A DNA stretch of 64,000 nt from Congeria kusceri (lineage: Eukaryota; Mollusca; Bivalvia; Myida; Dreissenidae). The notes under the pieces are model-generated. The model was not told the DNA's origin, did not search any database, and saw only the letters and a program-made list of their open reading frames with translations. The stretch covers positions 92,173,151 to 92,237,150 of the forward strand of contig CM051027.1 in assembly GCA_027627225.1 (NCBI GenBank), written 5' to 3'. Of the stretch, positions 1 to 11,230 are shown in pieces (position 1 is the first letter of the stretch; each line of letters opens with the position of its first letter). The translations under genes were made by a program, and so were the position numbers.

Positions 1-480
1 CATACATAAATACCCTAAAGCAATACTTTACTCAGGATTGCATTTGTGGTGGGTTGGATGGGGTCAAGGTCACTGTTTTAAAAATATTTAAAAAAAATCT
101 GCTTTATAACTCAAGAACAAAATGAAGTATTTTAATAAAATTCAATTTATAGATACTGTATAACGAGACATTGCATGGGATTGCATATGGGGTTAGATGG
201 GTCAAGGTCAAGGTCACTGTTTTGAAATTTAGAAAAAAATGCTTCCACTCAGTAACTCTAGAAAGAAATTAATTTTGTTTTATTGGCGCCTACTATACGG
301 TTTGTTTTAGAAAAAATGCCAGAAATTCGGACAAACACAAGAAAAGCCAAGCATGCTGTCCTCAGACAGCTCTTGTTTTTGTGTTGTTGTGCTGTACCAC
401 ACAACATTCTGCAACTAAGGGGCATTGCGTCTAGATGGTCAGTCATTGATAGGTTTTTCGTTCAGATTAATGCATGCCAG
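1..480. repeat. Degenerate fragments of the GACCTTGACC-type dispersed repeat
   Basis: Two partial units carry the phrase GGGTCAAGGTCACTGTTTT (near 60-80 and 200-222) after a TTGCAT...GGGGT motif. The same phrase makes up the arrays at 18.1-19.1, 51.4-52.9 and 54.0-54.4 kb. A second motif, GCTGTCCTCAGACAGCTCTTG-like, ends the block near 353-376 and recurs near 31.73 and 62.39 kb. Small open frames here are by-products of the repeat. Confidence 0.6.
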
Positions 481-489
481 TAGGAATAC

Positions 490-815
490 ATGGAAAAAGG
501 GGAACTGTTTTTGTAGCAAAGCATTCTTTCATTTTAATATTTTTCTTTGTTATAAAACATTAATAAATTGTTTTGCTACAAATGATAACTTAGATTATGC
601 ACAAACTTGATTTTATAAACAAAATTGCTGGGATTGTTTACAAAAATTTCTTTATCTTAGTCAATTTTTGTCCGATTTTGGTCAAGTTTTTTCAAAATAA
701 AGTTTACATTCTGAGGGGAATTTTAAGGTAAAAATAGGGGGAAAATATATACTATTCAAGCAGGAGAATGGGGCCGAATTTTGCCCCAAATTTGCCCTGA
801 AAAACACTGGATGAG
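490..815 (+). mobile_element. Dispersed element copy (family ending in AAAAACACTGG)
   Basis: About 300 bp match, in inverse orientation, the element at 42007-42374. Shared landmarks in order: GCAAAGCATT, TTTGTTATA, TTGTTTTGCTACAAATGAT, TTGTCCGATTTTGGTC, ACATTCTGAGGGGAATTTTA, GGGGCCGAATTT, AAAACACTGG. It is non-coding. This copy lacks a recognisable left end. Confidence 0.7.
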
Positions 816-834
816 GGGACATGCAGTTGTCACG

Positions 835-1410
835 TTGCGCTGTCCCGCACATCCTTCTGCAACTATGGGGCCTTTTGGCTAGATGGTCAGTTATTGGGCC
901 TTAACAATAATACAGTAATAATGTACCGTTCTGCAACTATGGGGCCTTTTGGCTAGATGGTCTGTAATTGGGCCTGAACAATAATACAGTAATAATGTAT
1001 CCTTCTGCAACTATGGGGCCTTTTGGTTAGATGGTCAGTAATTGGGCCTGAACAATAATACAGTAATAATGTAGTTGTGTTTCTGGCATCCTTCTGCAAC
1101 TATGGGGCCTTTTGACTAGATGGTCAGTAATTGGGCCTTAACAATAATACAGTAATAATGTAGTTGTGTTTCTGAAACTATGGGGCCTTTTGGCTAGATG
1201 GTCTGTAATTGGGCCTTAACAATAATACAGTAATAATGTAGTTGTGTTTGTGGAACTATGGGGCCGTTTGGCTAGGTGGTCTGTAATTGGGCCTTAACAA
1301 TAATACAGTAATAATGTAGTTGTGTTTGTGGAACTATGGGGCCGTTTGGCTAGGTGGTCTGTAATTGGGCCTTAACAATAATACAGTAATAATGTAGTTG
1401 TGTTTCTGGT
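835..1410. repeat. Minisatellite, 7 units of 74-90 bp
   Basis: The phrase AACTATGGGGCC recurs at about 861, 935, 1009, 1099, 1176, 1253 and 1332. Each copy is followed by TTTTGGCTAGATGGTC, AATTGGGCC and CAATAATACAGTAATAATGTA. Length differences come from an optional GTTGTGTTTCTGGCATCC insert. Confidence 0.9.
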
Positions 1411-1857
1411 AGCATGACCAACAAATTTTGGGTTGATAAGTCAGAAAAACTTGATGCGGGAGGCATATAGTGATTGTCCTGTCCGTCCATCTGTCCGTGA
1501 CAAGGTTTCAGTATATTTTACCGTTTCATCTAGTACCAACACTGCTTACTGCAACACTTGGATACTTAACACAGTTGTTGCTTTTGACCATTCCCTATCC
1601 ATCCTTATCACCCAACCTCACTTTGACCTTGACCTAATTTGGACTTATTTTAATTCAAAAGTTCCATTTCTTTGTTAACTAGATTTTACCGATTCGTCTT
1701 GCCTCAACACCGCTTACTACACTTGGATATTTACACAGTTTATACGGTTGTTCCCAATCCACCCATATCACCCAACCTCACTTTAACCTTGACGTTGACC
1801 GTATTTGGACAAAGAAATGGGCTACCCAGCACCAACCGGGGAATGTGTGTTTATCAA

Positions 1858-1892
1858 CGTCGTGCGTGCGTATGTGCGTGCGTGTGTGCGTC
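1858..1892. repeat. CGTG/TGCG simple repeat
   Basis: A CGTGCGTGCGTATGTGCGTG-type run. The surrounding 1411-2040 holds two GACCTTGACC fragments (about 1624-1645 and 1775-1800) and no gene. Confidence 0.8.
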
Positions 1893-2044
1893 TTCAACTT
1901 TTCATTCAAACAACATCTCCTCCTAAACCGCTTGGCAGATTTTCACCAAACTTCACAGGAATGATCCTTGGGTGGACCTCTTTCAAAGTTGTTCAAATCT
2001 TTCCGGTCCGCTGAGGTCACCAGAGCTAAAAATAGATTTAAAAA

Positions 2045-2995
2045 GTGAAAACTTTAAAAATCTTCTATGAAACCGCAAGGCTCAGACCTTTCATATTTGA
2101 TATGTGACATCCTCTAGAGGTCCTTTACAAGGATTGTTCAAATTATACCCCTGGGGTCAAAACGGCCACAACCCAGGGTCACATGGCTTATATAGAATAT
2201 ATGGCAAAATGACGTTAAAAATCTTATCCTCTGAAACCACAAGGCCCAGAGGTTTCATATTTGGTATGCAACATCCTATAGTGGTCCTCTACAAAGATTG
2301 TTCAAATTATGCCCCTGGGGTCAAAACTGGCCATGCCCAGGGGGTGACATGGTTTATATAGAATATATAGCAAAATGACTTTAAAAATCTTCTCTTCTGA
2401 AACTGCAAGGCCCAGAGGTTTCATATTTTATATGTAACATCCTTTAGTGGTCCTATACAAAGTTTGTTCAAATTATGCCCCTGGAGTCAAAATGGGCCCC
2501 GCCCCATTGGTCATATGGTTAATATAGACTTAAATAGCAAAATGACTTTAAAATTCTTCTCCTCTGAAACCGCAAGGCCTAGAGGTTTCATATTTGGTAT
2601 GTAAAATTGTATAGTGGTCCTCTACAAAGAGTGTTCAAATTATGCCCCTGGGGTCAAAACTGGTCACGCCCGGGGGGGGGGGGTCAAATGGTTTATATAA
2701 ACTTAAATAGCAAAATCTTCTCTGAAACGGCAAGGCCCACAGTTTTCCTATATTTGTAACGTAACATTGCATAGTGGTCCTCTCCAAAGATTGTTCAAAT
2801 TATGCCCCTGGGGTCAAATCTGGCCACCCCCCGAGGGGTCACATGGTTTATATAGACTTAAATAGCAAAATGACTTTAAAACTCTTTACCTGAAACCGCA
2901 AGGCCCAGAGGTTTGTTCAAGGTTGTTCAATTATGCCCCTGGGATAAAAAATAAGCCACGCCTCGGGGATGCAAATTCCAATTGGGTTACAAGGT
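2045..2995 (+). repeat. Tandem array of ~165-bp units (ATGCCCCTGGGGTCAAAA family)
   Basis: GAAACCGCAAGGCCC-like phrases recur at about 2068, 2234, 2398, 2565, 2722 and 2892. Between them are TTCATATTTGGTATG, GTGGTCCTCTACAAAGATTG and TTATGCCCCTGGGGTC. It is the same family, opposite strand, as the arrays at 20.13-21.16 and 25.70-27.18 kb. A run of ten G at about 2672 interrupts one unit. Confidence 0.9.
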
Positions 2996-3081
2996 GAGCG
3001 TCTCAGGGCCCTCTTGTTTTGAACCATTTTAGCATGTTTGTTGGATTTTTGTGTTGATATGTTTGTGTGCTGTCCTTTCAG

Positions 3082-3155
3082 ATTCAGACCCCTTCAATGC
3101 AGAGTGTGTTGGAGATGCTGAACGTTGTCAATGGAATAGTCTTTGTTCAAATTAG
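3082..3155 (+). CDS. Penultimate coding exon of an unrecognised gene (gene A)
   Basis: The exon is bounded by TCCTTTCAG and GTAAGCTC. Read from its first base it is open and encodes IQTPSMQSVLEMLNVVNG plus seven more residues, ending in phase 2 (AG). That phase joins exactly to the exon at 3750 (AG+T = Ser). Earlier exons must lie left of the window. I do not recognise the protein. Confidence 0.6.
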
Positions 3156-3464
3156 GTAAGCTCATTGTCCGTGTCTGCTAAGAACACTCAATAGGCAAGT
3201 TCATTAGTATTGTTCAATAAGTAGCCTTCTCAACATAGCTATTGTGTATTAAATGTAGTAGACAGGAATTTACTGTGTGTAGTGCATATCCTATCTGGGT
3301 TTTTTCACATGAATAGTTGAAAATTCTGATGAATAGATCTACTGTATGTAGGACTTAACATTTATGTTTTTTGCCAAAAGAATGCTAAAGCCTAAAGAAA
3401 TATAAAAACAAATGGCCAAACCGTACATATGGGTAAATAGTTTATTTTCTGTAAAAAAAATTGT

Positions 3465-3722
3465 GAGGCGCGCCGTGAGAAAACCGGTCTTAATGCATGT
3501 GCGTAAAGTGTCGTCCCGGATTAGCCTGTGCAGTGCGCACAGGCTAATCCAGTACGGCACTTTCGGCTTGTATGGTGTTTTCTGTTTCAAGGAAGTCTCT
3601 TCTAAACATAAATCCACTGTAGGCGGAAATTGCCGTCCTGGATTAGCCTGTGCGGACTGCACAGGCTAATCCGGGATGACCTTTACGCACATGCATTATG
3701 TCCGGTTTTCCCACGATGCGTC
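3465..3722. mobile_element. Palindromic foldback MITE, copy 1 (gene A last intron)
   Basis: The ends are inverted copies of GAGGCGCGTCGTGGGAAAACC-like sequence, followed inward by GCATGTGCGTAAAGTGTCGT and two internal palindromes of ATTAGCCTGTGCAG/CTGCACAGGCTAAT type. Other copies: 7694, 11799, 43600 (split), 55848, 56510, 58801. This one has no clear target duplication. It ends 27 bp before the exon at 3750. Confidence 0.9.
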
Positions 3723-3749
3723 ACTTATCTATTTTCTTTTTTAAAACAG

Positions 3750-3972
3750 TCCTGAAGAGATCGCCAGATTACGTCGAGAAGTTGGAATGAAACAGGAGCA
3801 GAAAGGAGGAGAAGCAATCCAAGTGAACGGGAAAGATACGGACAGTAAGGACTCTGATAGCGGCAATGAATCGAATGGTGGATTAAGTCCGGAGAAGGAA
3901 ACGCTTCCACCAATCAGCGCCACGGGACTGGTCAATGGATCTGCACACGTGGAAGAGATTCTGGCTAACTGA
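3750..3972 (+). CDS. Last coding exon of gene A; acidic, Ser/Gly/Asn-rich C-terminus
   Basis: The acceptor is TTTTTTAAAACAG and the frame continues from the exon at 3082. Translation starts SPEEIARLRREVGMKQEQ and ends in TAA at 3970-3972. The first ~20 residues are charged and helix-like. The rest (KDTDSKDSDSGNESNGG, LSPEKETLPP) is hydrophilic and probably disordered, with SP/TP-like sites that could be phosphorylated. No enzyme motif is visible. The reading frame across a phase-2 junction and a clean stop support a real exon. The family is unknown to me. Confidence 0.65.
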
Positions 3973-4783
3973 ACTGTTAAAAATTTAGCTAAACGATGGT
4001 GTTTTATAAATTATGAGTTCAGTTGTTACATTTATGAAAAATGATCCGCATGGCGTAACCATGAATTATATCACCAATGTACCTTGAACAACCACGGGAG
4101 AAATGCTGAAAGTTCAGCAAAATATTTATAAGTTATCCAGTGTCTGCGTAAGCCTAAAATCCATGACTGGCCCTGAGGCCCAGTAATCTCGTAATTATTA
4201 ATGGCTCAAACTCCATATTACTGGTCACTCAAAGACATTTAGCTTGCAAGCCAGATTTTATCACCAGCCGCGAGGGCCAGTGATTGGTAATTTTACCCGG
4301 ACCTCATACATTTACTGGCTTTGTTCTAGGTGTGACAGACTTTCACAGAGACTGCAAATCTTTTGTTCCTGTCAACCATTTGTATATGAAATGAATGCTG
4401 AGACAGATTATTGTCATTTAGATGTGCATTGAAATTGAAGTTGAGGGTAATTCTGCTTTGTGGTACGTTTTGGAGTTGCCATCCCTTTTTGCCAAATATA
4501 CATGATTATGTGCATGTTCGTATCTGCTATGATTTCTGAGACACAGCCCTGTTACAAAAGAACTATTTGCATGCTTCTTGAACTCCTTGCAGTGTAAGTG
4601 GACCATAGAATACTAACCCGCCAATATGTGAAATGTTATAAAAACGACTTTGTTTTAAATAAGTTTCATTTGTTGATGTCAAGTGTTTCTAGGGACCTAG
4701 TGTATTGTTACATGTGTTTGTAGTGTGTGTAGTTAGACTAGAAAGATTGATCAGTTTGTGAAATACAAGCAGTTTATATTTAT

Positions 4784-5400
4784 ACCCCCACAAACGAAGT
4801 TTAGTGGGGGGTGGGGGGTATTAAAAGTGAGCTTGTCGGTCTGTTTTTGGTTTCCGGATGATAACCCAATAAAGGCTTGACATATTCAAATAATTTTTGG
4901 TACCCATGTGTAACATCATAGAATACAGATCAAGTTCGACTTTGGTTACAAAGCACTAAATTTTGACAGAGTTATGGCCCTTTATTTGACTTAAATACCC
5001 TAAAAACATGGTTTATGGCGATTACTCAACAATGGCTTGACATATGTAAATAATTATTGGTACACATGTGTAGCATCATAAAATACAGGTCAAGTGCGAC
5101 TTTGGTTAAAAACCACTAAATTTTTACTCAGTTATGGCCCCTTTTTGACTTAAATTCCCCCAAAACATGGACCATAACTCATGAAAGGCTTCACATATTA
5201 AAATTATTTTTGGTATATAGGTGTAACATCATAAAATACAGATTAAATTCAACTTGATGGCACCTATTGAAATTAAATGTTTCCAAATACACTGTTGACC
5301 AGTTCACAAATCAAAGCATTCTCTCTCTGTCCATTTCTTCGAATGGATGCCATAGTTTTTAACAAGGCCATATGGTAGGGGTATATCCGTCACTCATGTG
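4784..5400 (+). repeat. Tandem copies of the TTGACAGAGTTATGGCCCTT family, ~120-bp units
   Basis: It opens with ACCCCCACAAACGAAGTTTAGTG. Three units follow with GGTACCCATGTGTAACATCAT, AATACAGATCAAGTTCGACTT, AGTTATGGCCC and AAAACATGG. It ends at TAGGGGTATATC. An inverted relative lies at 27880-28650. Confidence 0.85.
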
Positions 5401-5601
5401 ACAATTCTAGTTTCAATCTAATTGTAACTACTTTATGTACAACAGTTTTTGTACCAAAGTTATATCAAAATAGTTGGAGCTTTTCTCATTGTGAAACACA
5501 ATCGAGTAGACAAGCTCTTGCAATTAGTAGGCTGTTCTGTCACATTGATTTAAAAACATTTCATTTTTTGAAACATACCTTAAATATGTTTTCCTCGTTG
5601 C

Positions 5602-5623
5602 TTATATATATATATATATATAT
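5602..5623. repeat. (TA)n microsatellite
   Basis: An uninterrupted TA run of about ten units. Confidence 0.9.
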
Positions 5624-6280
5624 GTTTTATTCTGTGTATTCCTAAAACCTGCATAACATAATATAGCCAGAACGATATATTCAGGAGAATTACAATAAAA
5701 CTAATGATAATTAACTACTATACTGCAAATAAAGTAAAAAATGATTATTTCCATTGTCATATATATTTAATTAAAACACTTTTTAAATTTATTATAATAA
5801 TTATTATAATCAAAAACGTTTGACTCTGTAAATATATTCAATGTACATCAACATTTTGAATATTAAATATATAAAAAATTAAACATACAAAGATGATGTT
5901 GATTTTGTTGACCAAAGACCCAACTGAAAAGTGGATAACCATTTCATTTTATGAAATTTAATTCCAAGAACTTCACACTGAAAACTTCCATTGCTGCAGA
6001 GTTTGTTTTTTATTATTGTGAAACAGTATTTAACCTCCCTGAGTTAATGCATCTTTTTTGCTATTCACATTTTTTGTAAGGGCTTTACAATGCTTGCGAA
6101 TATGATCTTGTGAGTTTCGTACGCTCGTGTTCACTGCATGTACATGTACATGTTTTATGCAAACACTTCTTGGTATATCAAATATCTGTATTTTTTTTTG
6201 GCGTTAGTTTTGTCCAAGTATTATGTTTTGTATTCTTATGGTTGTAAATATAAAAATAAATGCTTTATATTTATATATTT

Positions 6281-7421
6281 GAATGATTATGTTGATTTTT
6301 CATAGCTACTAGTACATGTTATGAAATGATATTTTGTTTAAATTTGAACTTGTAAGTGCATGCATTTTATAAAAAATTTCCCATGAAAAACTATTTAAAT
6401 AGACTAATAGTGTTAAATAAATCTGAAATGAATTTTTATGTACAGTTGTACACCATTGTTGTTGCAGTGAAATTCATTTACAGTTTTATCTTTGCATTAT
6501 TATTGTGTATAATAATATAAAATATTAAATAACTTTTCTATTTTAATTACAATTGATGATAATTTACGACAAACATTCTTTAAAGCATAAGTTACCTTAA
6601 AATTTATCATCTGTTAATAACATTAAAATTTTTTCTGGAAAATTAATGCAAAATATGTTATACTGGAAAAGCACTCATATTTGAGAACACATATCCTACT
6701 TAAAGGGACTGAACTCCAGATGGTCCAGTCGTAAAAACGAAAGACAGTTGTAACAAATACATTATTTTCTTGGATAATCGTATAGAACACATTAAAAAAT
6801 TAGACACATATGTTTTTATTTACCTGAAACTCTATGATGTATATAGTTTTCGTGTTTTTTATCATTCTAAAATCTATAGCATCTACAGACTCGTCGAGTA
6901 ATTTAATATAGCGCCGTTTATATTTAGGATAATTATGTGAAAGTTTAGTTTTGTCGAGTCGCTCATGCGCACACTTGAAGACAGGAGCGTGTATTGGGGA
7001 AAGCCCTGGTATTTTTGAATCGGGAATACCAGGTTCAAGCAAAGTGTGAACTAACTTAACTTCTATTTTTCAATGAAATATACAGTTTGTGACAGTATTT
7101 GATCGTGTTCTGTACAAATAGTGATGGTTTTACGCATGTTTTTACCCTTTAGGCATAACTACAAAAACATATATTTTAAGCCCATCTGGAGATCAGTATC
7201 TTTAAACTTATCTATTGGATGATTTGTGTATCTTCTATGGGTTATGTTTAAATGTTAATATATTCAACTATGACTAGCGTTTATGTGTGGTTTGAATTCT
7301 ATAGACTAGAAATGCATAGGTATCTGTATAACATTTACAGAACAATAAAAAACGTTTGGCATTGCTGTTTTCATTGTGTGAGATTACATATTAATTAGGA
7401 TAACTAGTGGGATTGTGATCT
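6281..7421. other. AT-rich intergenic sequence
   Basis: I see no exon with a plausible frame and splice context, no array and no mobile-element ends. The 80-codon minus-strand frame at 6800-7042 has no recognisable domain. Confidence 0.6.
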
Positions 7422-7683
7422 GGGCGGGTATTCACAAAGCTCCTAAGGAAAATCTTAACTAAGGTTGTACTTAAGTGAAAATTTCGGATGAAAATTTCTA
7501 TGTGAAATCCACTGATTTACGTTAACGAAAGGGTAAAATCTGAAATATCAAAGTAATATTTACTAGTTTAAAACATTTAAATGTAAAAAGATCTCTACGT
7601 GAAGTAACCACATGCTTCAGGAATTTTATAAATTTAAGGAACATACTTAAGTTTTCCCTAAGGAGCTTCGTGAATACGGGCCC
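7422..7683. mobile_element. Foldback element with GGGCCCGTATTCAC ends
   Basis: The left end is GGGCGGGTATTCACAAAGCT; the inverse of the right end is GGGCCCGTATTCACGAAGCT. The similarity continues inward through CCTTAGG and CTTAAG. The interior is AT-rich and non-coding. A single end of the same family occurs near 49925-49965, and related TATTCA phrases near 10850, 17850 and 41770. Confidence 0.8.
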
Positions 7684-7693
7684 TGAATAATAT

Positions 7694-7941
7694 GAGGTGC
7701 GTCATGGGAAAACCGGTCTTAATGCATGTGCGTAAAGTGTCGTCCCGGATTAGCCTGTGCAGTCCGCACAGGCTAATCCAGGACGGCACTTTCAGCCTGT
7801 ATGGTATTTTCTGTTTCAAGGAAGTCTCTTCTAACCATAAATCCACTTTAGGCTGAAAGTGCCGTCCTGGATCTGCACAGGCTGATCCGGGACGACACTT
7901 TACGCACATGCATTAAGCCCGGTTTTCTCACGACGCGCCTC
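7694..7941. mobile_element. Palindromic foldback MITE, copy 2, with 4-bp TSD ATAT
   Basis: Same structure as the copy at 3465. ATAT flanks both sides (7690-7693 and 7942-7945). It lies 10 bp after another foldback element. Confidence 0.92.
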
Positions 7942-8084
7942 ATATGTAATTCGTATTATATCACTGTAATGCACTGAAGCTTAACAATAATTGCAACTTT
8001 GGAACCTATGGCCTTATGAGCACCGTATTCAGTAATTTACTTAAGACTTGAAAGCTAGATGTGTTGCAGACATGGATGCCACCT

Positions 8085-8480
8085 AGACATATATAATTAT
8101 ATATAGTGGAAAAATTACAAAGGGCCAATATTCTGCCAAAAATTGTCCTAGCCAAAATTGCTTCCTTTACAATGATCTACATGTTAAGGTTATTCAGCTG
8201 TGAAATTTTGAGCAAAATCCAAACAGCTGTTAAAAAGGAGTTGAGTCCACTCAATTTCGGTAAGTATATGATCTAGAGAGGAAAAAATGATAAAGGGCCA
8301 TATTTCTGCCAAAATTGGTCGCAGCCAAAATTCCTTCCTTTAGGATCACATACACATTTTGGTACTTCAGCTGTGCAAGTTTGAGCGAAATCCTTCAAGC
8401 AGTTAAATAGGAGTCCATAAAATTTCGGGATGACGGACGTACGTACGTGCAAAGAAGTGTAATGCTTAATGCATCCCACT
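8085..8480. repeat. Dispersed repeat related to the 60.5-61.0 kb array
   Basis: Two degenerate units share AAAGGGCCATATTTCTGCCAA, TTGGTCGCAGCCAAAATTCC, GTTAAAAAGGAGTTGAGTCC and CAATTTCGG, in inverse orientation to the array at 60500-61030. Confidence 0.7.
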
Positions 8481-8510
8481 TAGTATAATAAGAAAAGTCA
8501 TTTATGTGAA

Positions 8511-8680
8511 CTGTGTTTTATCGTAATCATATTTGCTATCAGTATCCGAACCTGTGTTTTATTGTAATCATATTTGCCATCAGTATCCGAACCTGTGTTT
8601 TATTGTAATCATATTTGCCATCAGTATCCGAACCTGTGTTTTATTGTAATCATATTTGCTTGCCAACAGTATCCGAACTC
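8511..8680. repeat. Minisatellite, four 41-bp units
   Basis: TGTGTTTTATTGTAATCATA followed by TTTGCCATCAGTATCCGAAC repeats four times at 41-bp spacing. The last unit has a short insertion. Confidence 0.92.
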
Positions 8681-9274
8681 GATATGAAATAAATCATCCA
8701 CATGTTGAACACATTCTTTTTATAAAATTGTATTATCAGTTTATGATCGTTTTTTGCGTATAAGCCGATACAATGTTAGAATTTATTCCTTCGGGACTAC
8801 TCGCTTGGGATTTTACTTTTTTATTTCATTAGTCAGTATACACTCTTGTATGCGCAACCTGCGACCAAGTACACGTACATACGCGAAACTGTCACACATA
8901 CCAAGCATAACAGAAACATCACCTTTCAACCGTTACGTAGGTTACAAAATTATGTTCACCGAAGCATGCACAAAATAAAACATAAATGCTGCATGCATGA
9001 TCAGTGAAGGAGAAATAATACAGGTTCTGAAAGCAAGTATTCATTTACATGTAGGTCAACAAATAACATTGGTTACTTTTACAATAAACCTATAATTGCA
9101 AAAAATATAGATAAAACGTTTTCCCCATACTGTTTTGTTCGTTTTCTCGTCCAATCATGCATTCTAGATATTTTTCGTAATGGACATGTCTTTGTAACGA
9201 TATTTAACAGTCACGATACGCGTATTTCAACTAGCCATTTCAACTTCGTTATTTTACGTTCATGTTTGTTTGTT

Positions 9275-9768
9275 TGAATTTTTAGCCGTTTTTAACAGTA
9301 TTTCAGTTATGTCACAGCGGTCAGTTCACCTACTCACACTTTTCCAGTATATCAATTAAAACATCTTGTATTTGCTTTTTTGATACTTTTCGAAGGTTGC
9401 TCTAGTATACCCGCAAGTGCGCGAAAATGTTCCACATGTACAGTCCATTCAAAATGGAAAGATATATCGGATTATAAAATGTACGGCTTGCTGCTCAAAA
9501 GGAGTTGGGTGAAAGCCGGACCAGTTCTTTGACCATTTTCTAATAATTTGATTAATCCATGTTTGTTTGATCTCTTAAGCATTTTCTCTTTAGAGGTACT
9601 TACTCACATATTTTTAAGGAATTTCTTAATTTCAATTACAAATTCATCTGGATTAATTAAAAACCCTATATATCCTGTAATTACCAATATGCCTCTCTCT
9701 GGGATCGGACCCACAACGTCCGAATCAAGTCGAAAACGCAAACCACTAAAGGCTAAGGAGTTAGCATA
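9275..9768 (-). mobile_element. Possible diverged tRNA-derived SINE
   Basis: At 9290-9346 the sequence matches the conserved central part of the SINE at 11313-11609 (AACAGTATTTCAGTTATGTC, GGTCAGTTCACCTACTCACA). At about 9690-9768 a tRNA-like block in the expected minus orientation has a B-box-like GGGTCCGATCCC and an A-box-like TTAGCCTTTAGTGG. The sequence between does not match the other SINE, so this is either another subfamily or a disrupted copy. Confidence 0.35.
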
Positions 9769-9774
9769 GTGTGA

Positions 9775-10450
9775 CTTCTAGAGTGTAAAAAAGCTTTTTC
9801 TATAGCCACATAAGGAAATTGCCCGCCCCCTGGCGGCCATGTTTTTCAACGGAGCGGAACCATTTTTGAACTCAGCCGAGATATCATCAGAACAAATGTT
9901 CTGACCAAGGTTCATGTTAATTGGGCAAAAAATGTGACATCTAGAGTGTTCACAATCTTTTTCTTCAATGTTTCAGTGTTTACAAGCTCAATGTTGACGA
10001 CGGACGACGGACAAAATGCGATCACAAAAGCTCTCCATGAGCACGTTGTGCTCAAGTGAGCTAAAAAGGTCCCGCACCCTCGGCGGCAATATTTTTCAAC
10101 GGACCCGAACCATTTCAGCAACTTTGGTAGAGAACCACCCAAGGAACATTCCTGCGGAATTATTTCGAAATCCAACCAGTGGCAAGATTTTGCAAAGTTT
10201 TAAAAATAGCCATAAGAAAAAATTACCCCGCCCCATAATGGCCATGTTTTTCAACGGACCGGAACCACTTGAGCCACTTTGGTAGAGAACCAACCAAAAT
10301 TTTCAAAGATTTAAATTTTGCCATAAGCAAAATGGCCCTGCTCCTTGTCGACCATGTTATTCAACAGACCGGAACCCTTGGAGCAATTTTGGTAAAGAAC
10401 CACCCAAGGAACATTTCAGTGAAATAATTTAAGTCTTTGAAAAAAAATCA
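9775..10450 (+). repeat. Copies of the 'AGGTGAGCTA' hairpin-ended repeat family
   Basis: Repeated phrases are CATAAGGAAAATTGCCCCGCC, GGCCATGTTTTTCAACGGA, GGTAGAGAACCACCCAAGG and AAATTATTTCGAAATCCA. The first unit ends in CGACGGACGACGGAC and the hairpin near 10029-10062. Relatives lie at 12380-12540, 13140-13500, 14890-15640, 16640-16865, 31250-33105 and 58040-58620. Confidence 0.8.
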
Positions 10451-11230
10451 TCATACTTTTATGTGCTGTAGTCAAATATTAATTTACAATAAAGTTTCTG
10501 ATGAAAAACTTAGACGTAAGCATTTTTCTGAAAATATCTGTAAACGAATACACTGCCAGTGAAGCATCAGCTACAGCATTTTCCAGATTAACAGGTAAAT
10601 TGGTCAAAATTATGAAAAAGTAGGAAACTGATAAAAAAAAGTAGGAAAAAGTAGGGACTGATAAAAAAAGTAGGAAAAAGTAGGAACGCTGGAAGGCCCA
10701 TATAATAATAAAGTTACACAATATATTGAATATTCCTTCCTCGACGAACCCCAGTTGGGCAGCTGTTTGGCTAAAAAGTAGCAGGGTTCTGCACCCTACT
10801 ATTTTGTTTGGGATTAAACCCTTATTTGATCTGAAACTATGGTCAGTATTCATAAAGGCCGTAAGTAGTTTAGTAGTAATTTATCATATATTTCAGCGAA
10901 ACTGAACAAAGTAATACAATGTTCGCACAGGTCTTATGAATTTTACAATTGTATGAAGAGTGTTTTTGCACTAAAACCTTCATAAAGCAAACAGAATTGA
11001 AAATAAAACACTGCCAATCTTCACGAAATATGGATTCTACTAGGCTGTTTTATGCCTATCAGCCTCGATTTTGGCCGTTATGTTAGATTACACGTTTGCA
11101 ATGCGGACCGGGAAATAACTATTTTGTATTTCAACGGACTAGTTCATGTTCTGAATTTTTACAATGATCAGTTCATGTTTAAAACATGACATTTCAAACG
11201 TAAGAAATAAACAGTCATCCCTATCTAAAA
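10451..11230. other. AT-rich sequence without a gene
   Basis: The 124-codon minus-strand frame at 10479-10853 arises from low-complexity AAAAAGTAGG repeats near 10616-10684 and has no domain. Nothing else is supported. Confidence 0.6.

Larger units (their letters stand above)
3973..6280 (+). other. Probable 3' UTR and downstream flank of gene A
   Basis: No further open frame follows the stop at 3972. The sequence is AT-rich and has AATAAA at 6255-6260 with T/G-rich sequence after it, a plausible cleavage site. An earlier AATAAA lies near 5694. If the UTR runs to 6.28 kb it includes the repeat at 4784-5400 and a TA microsatellite, so the true end may be earlier. Confidence 0.4.

Noticed and set aside
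3339..3669. Overlapping 107- and 85-codon frames on both strands (also near 7658-7909 and 58799-59135)
   Set aside because: They are translations of the palindromic foldback element.
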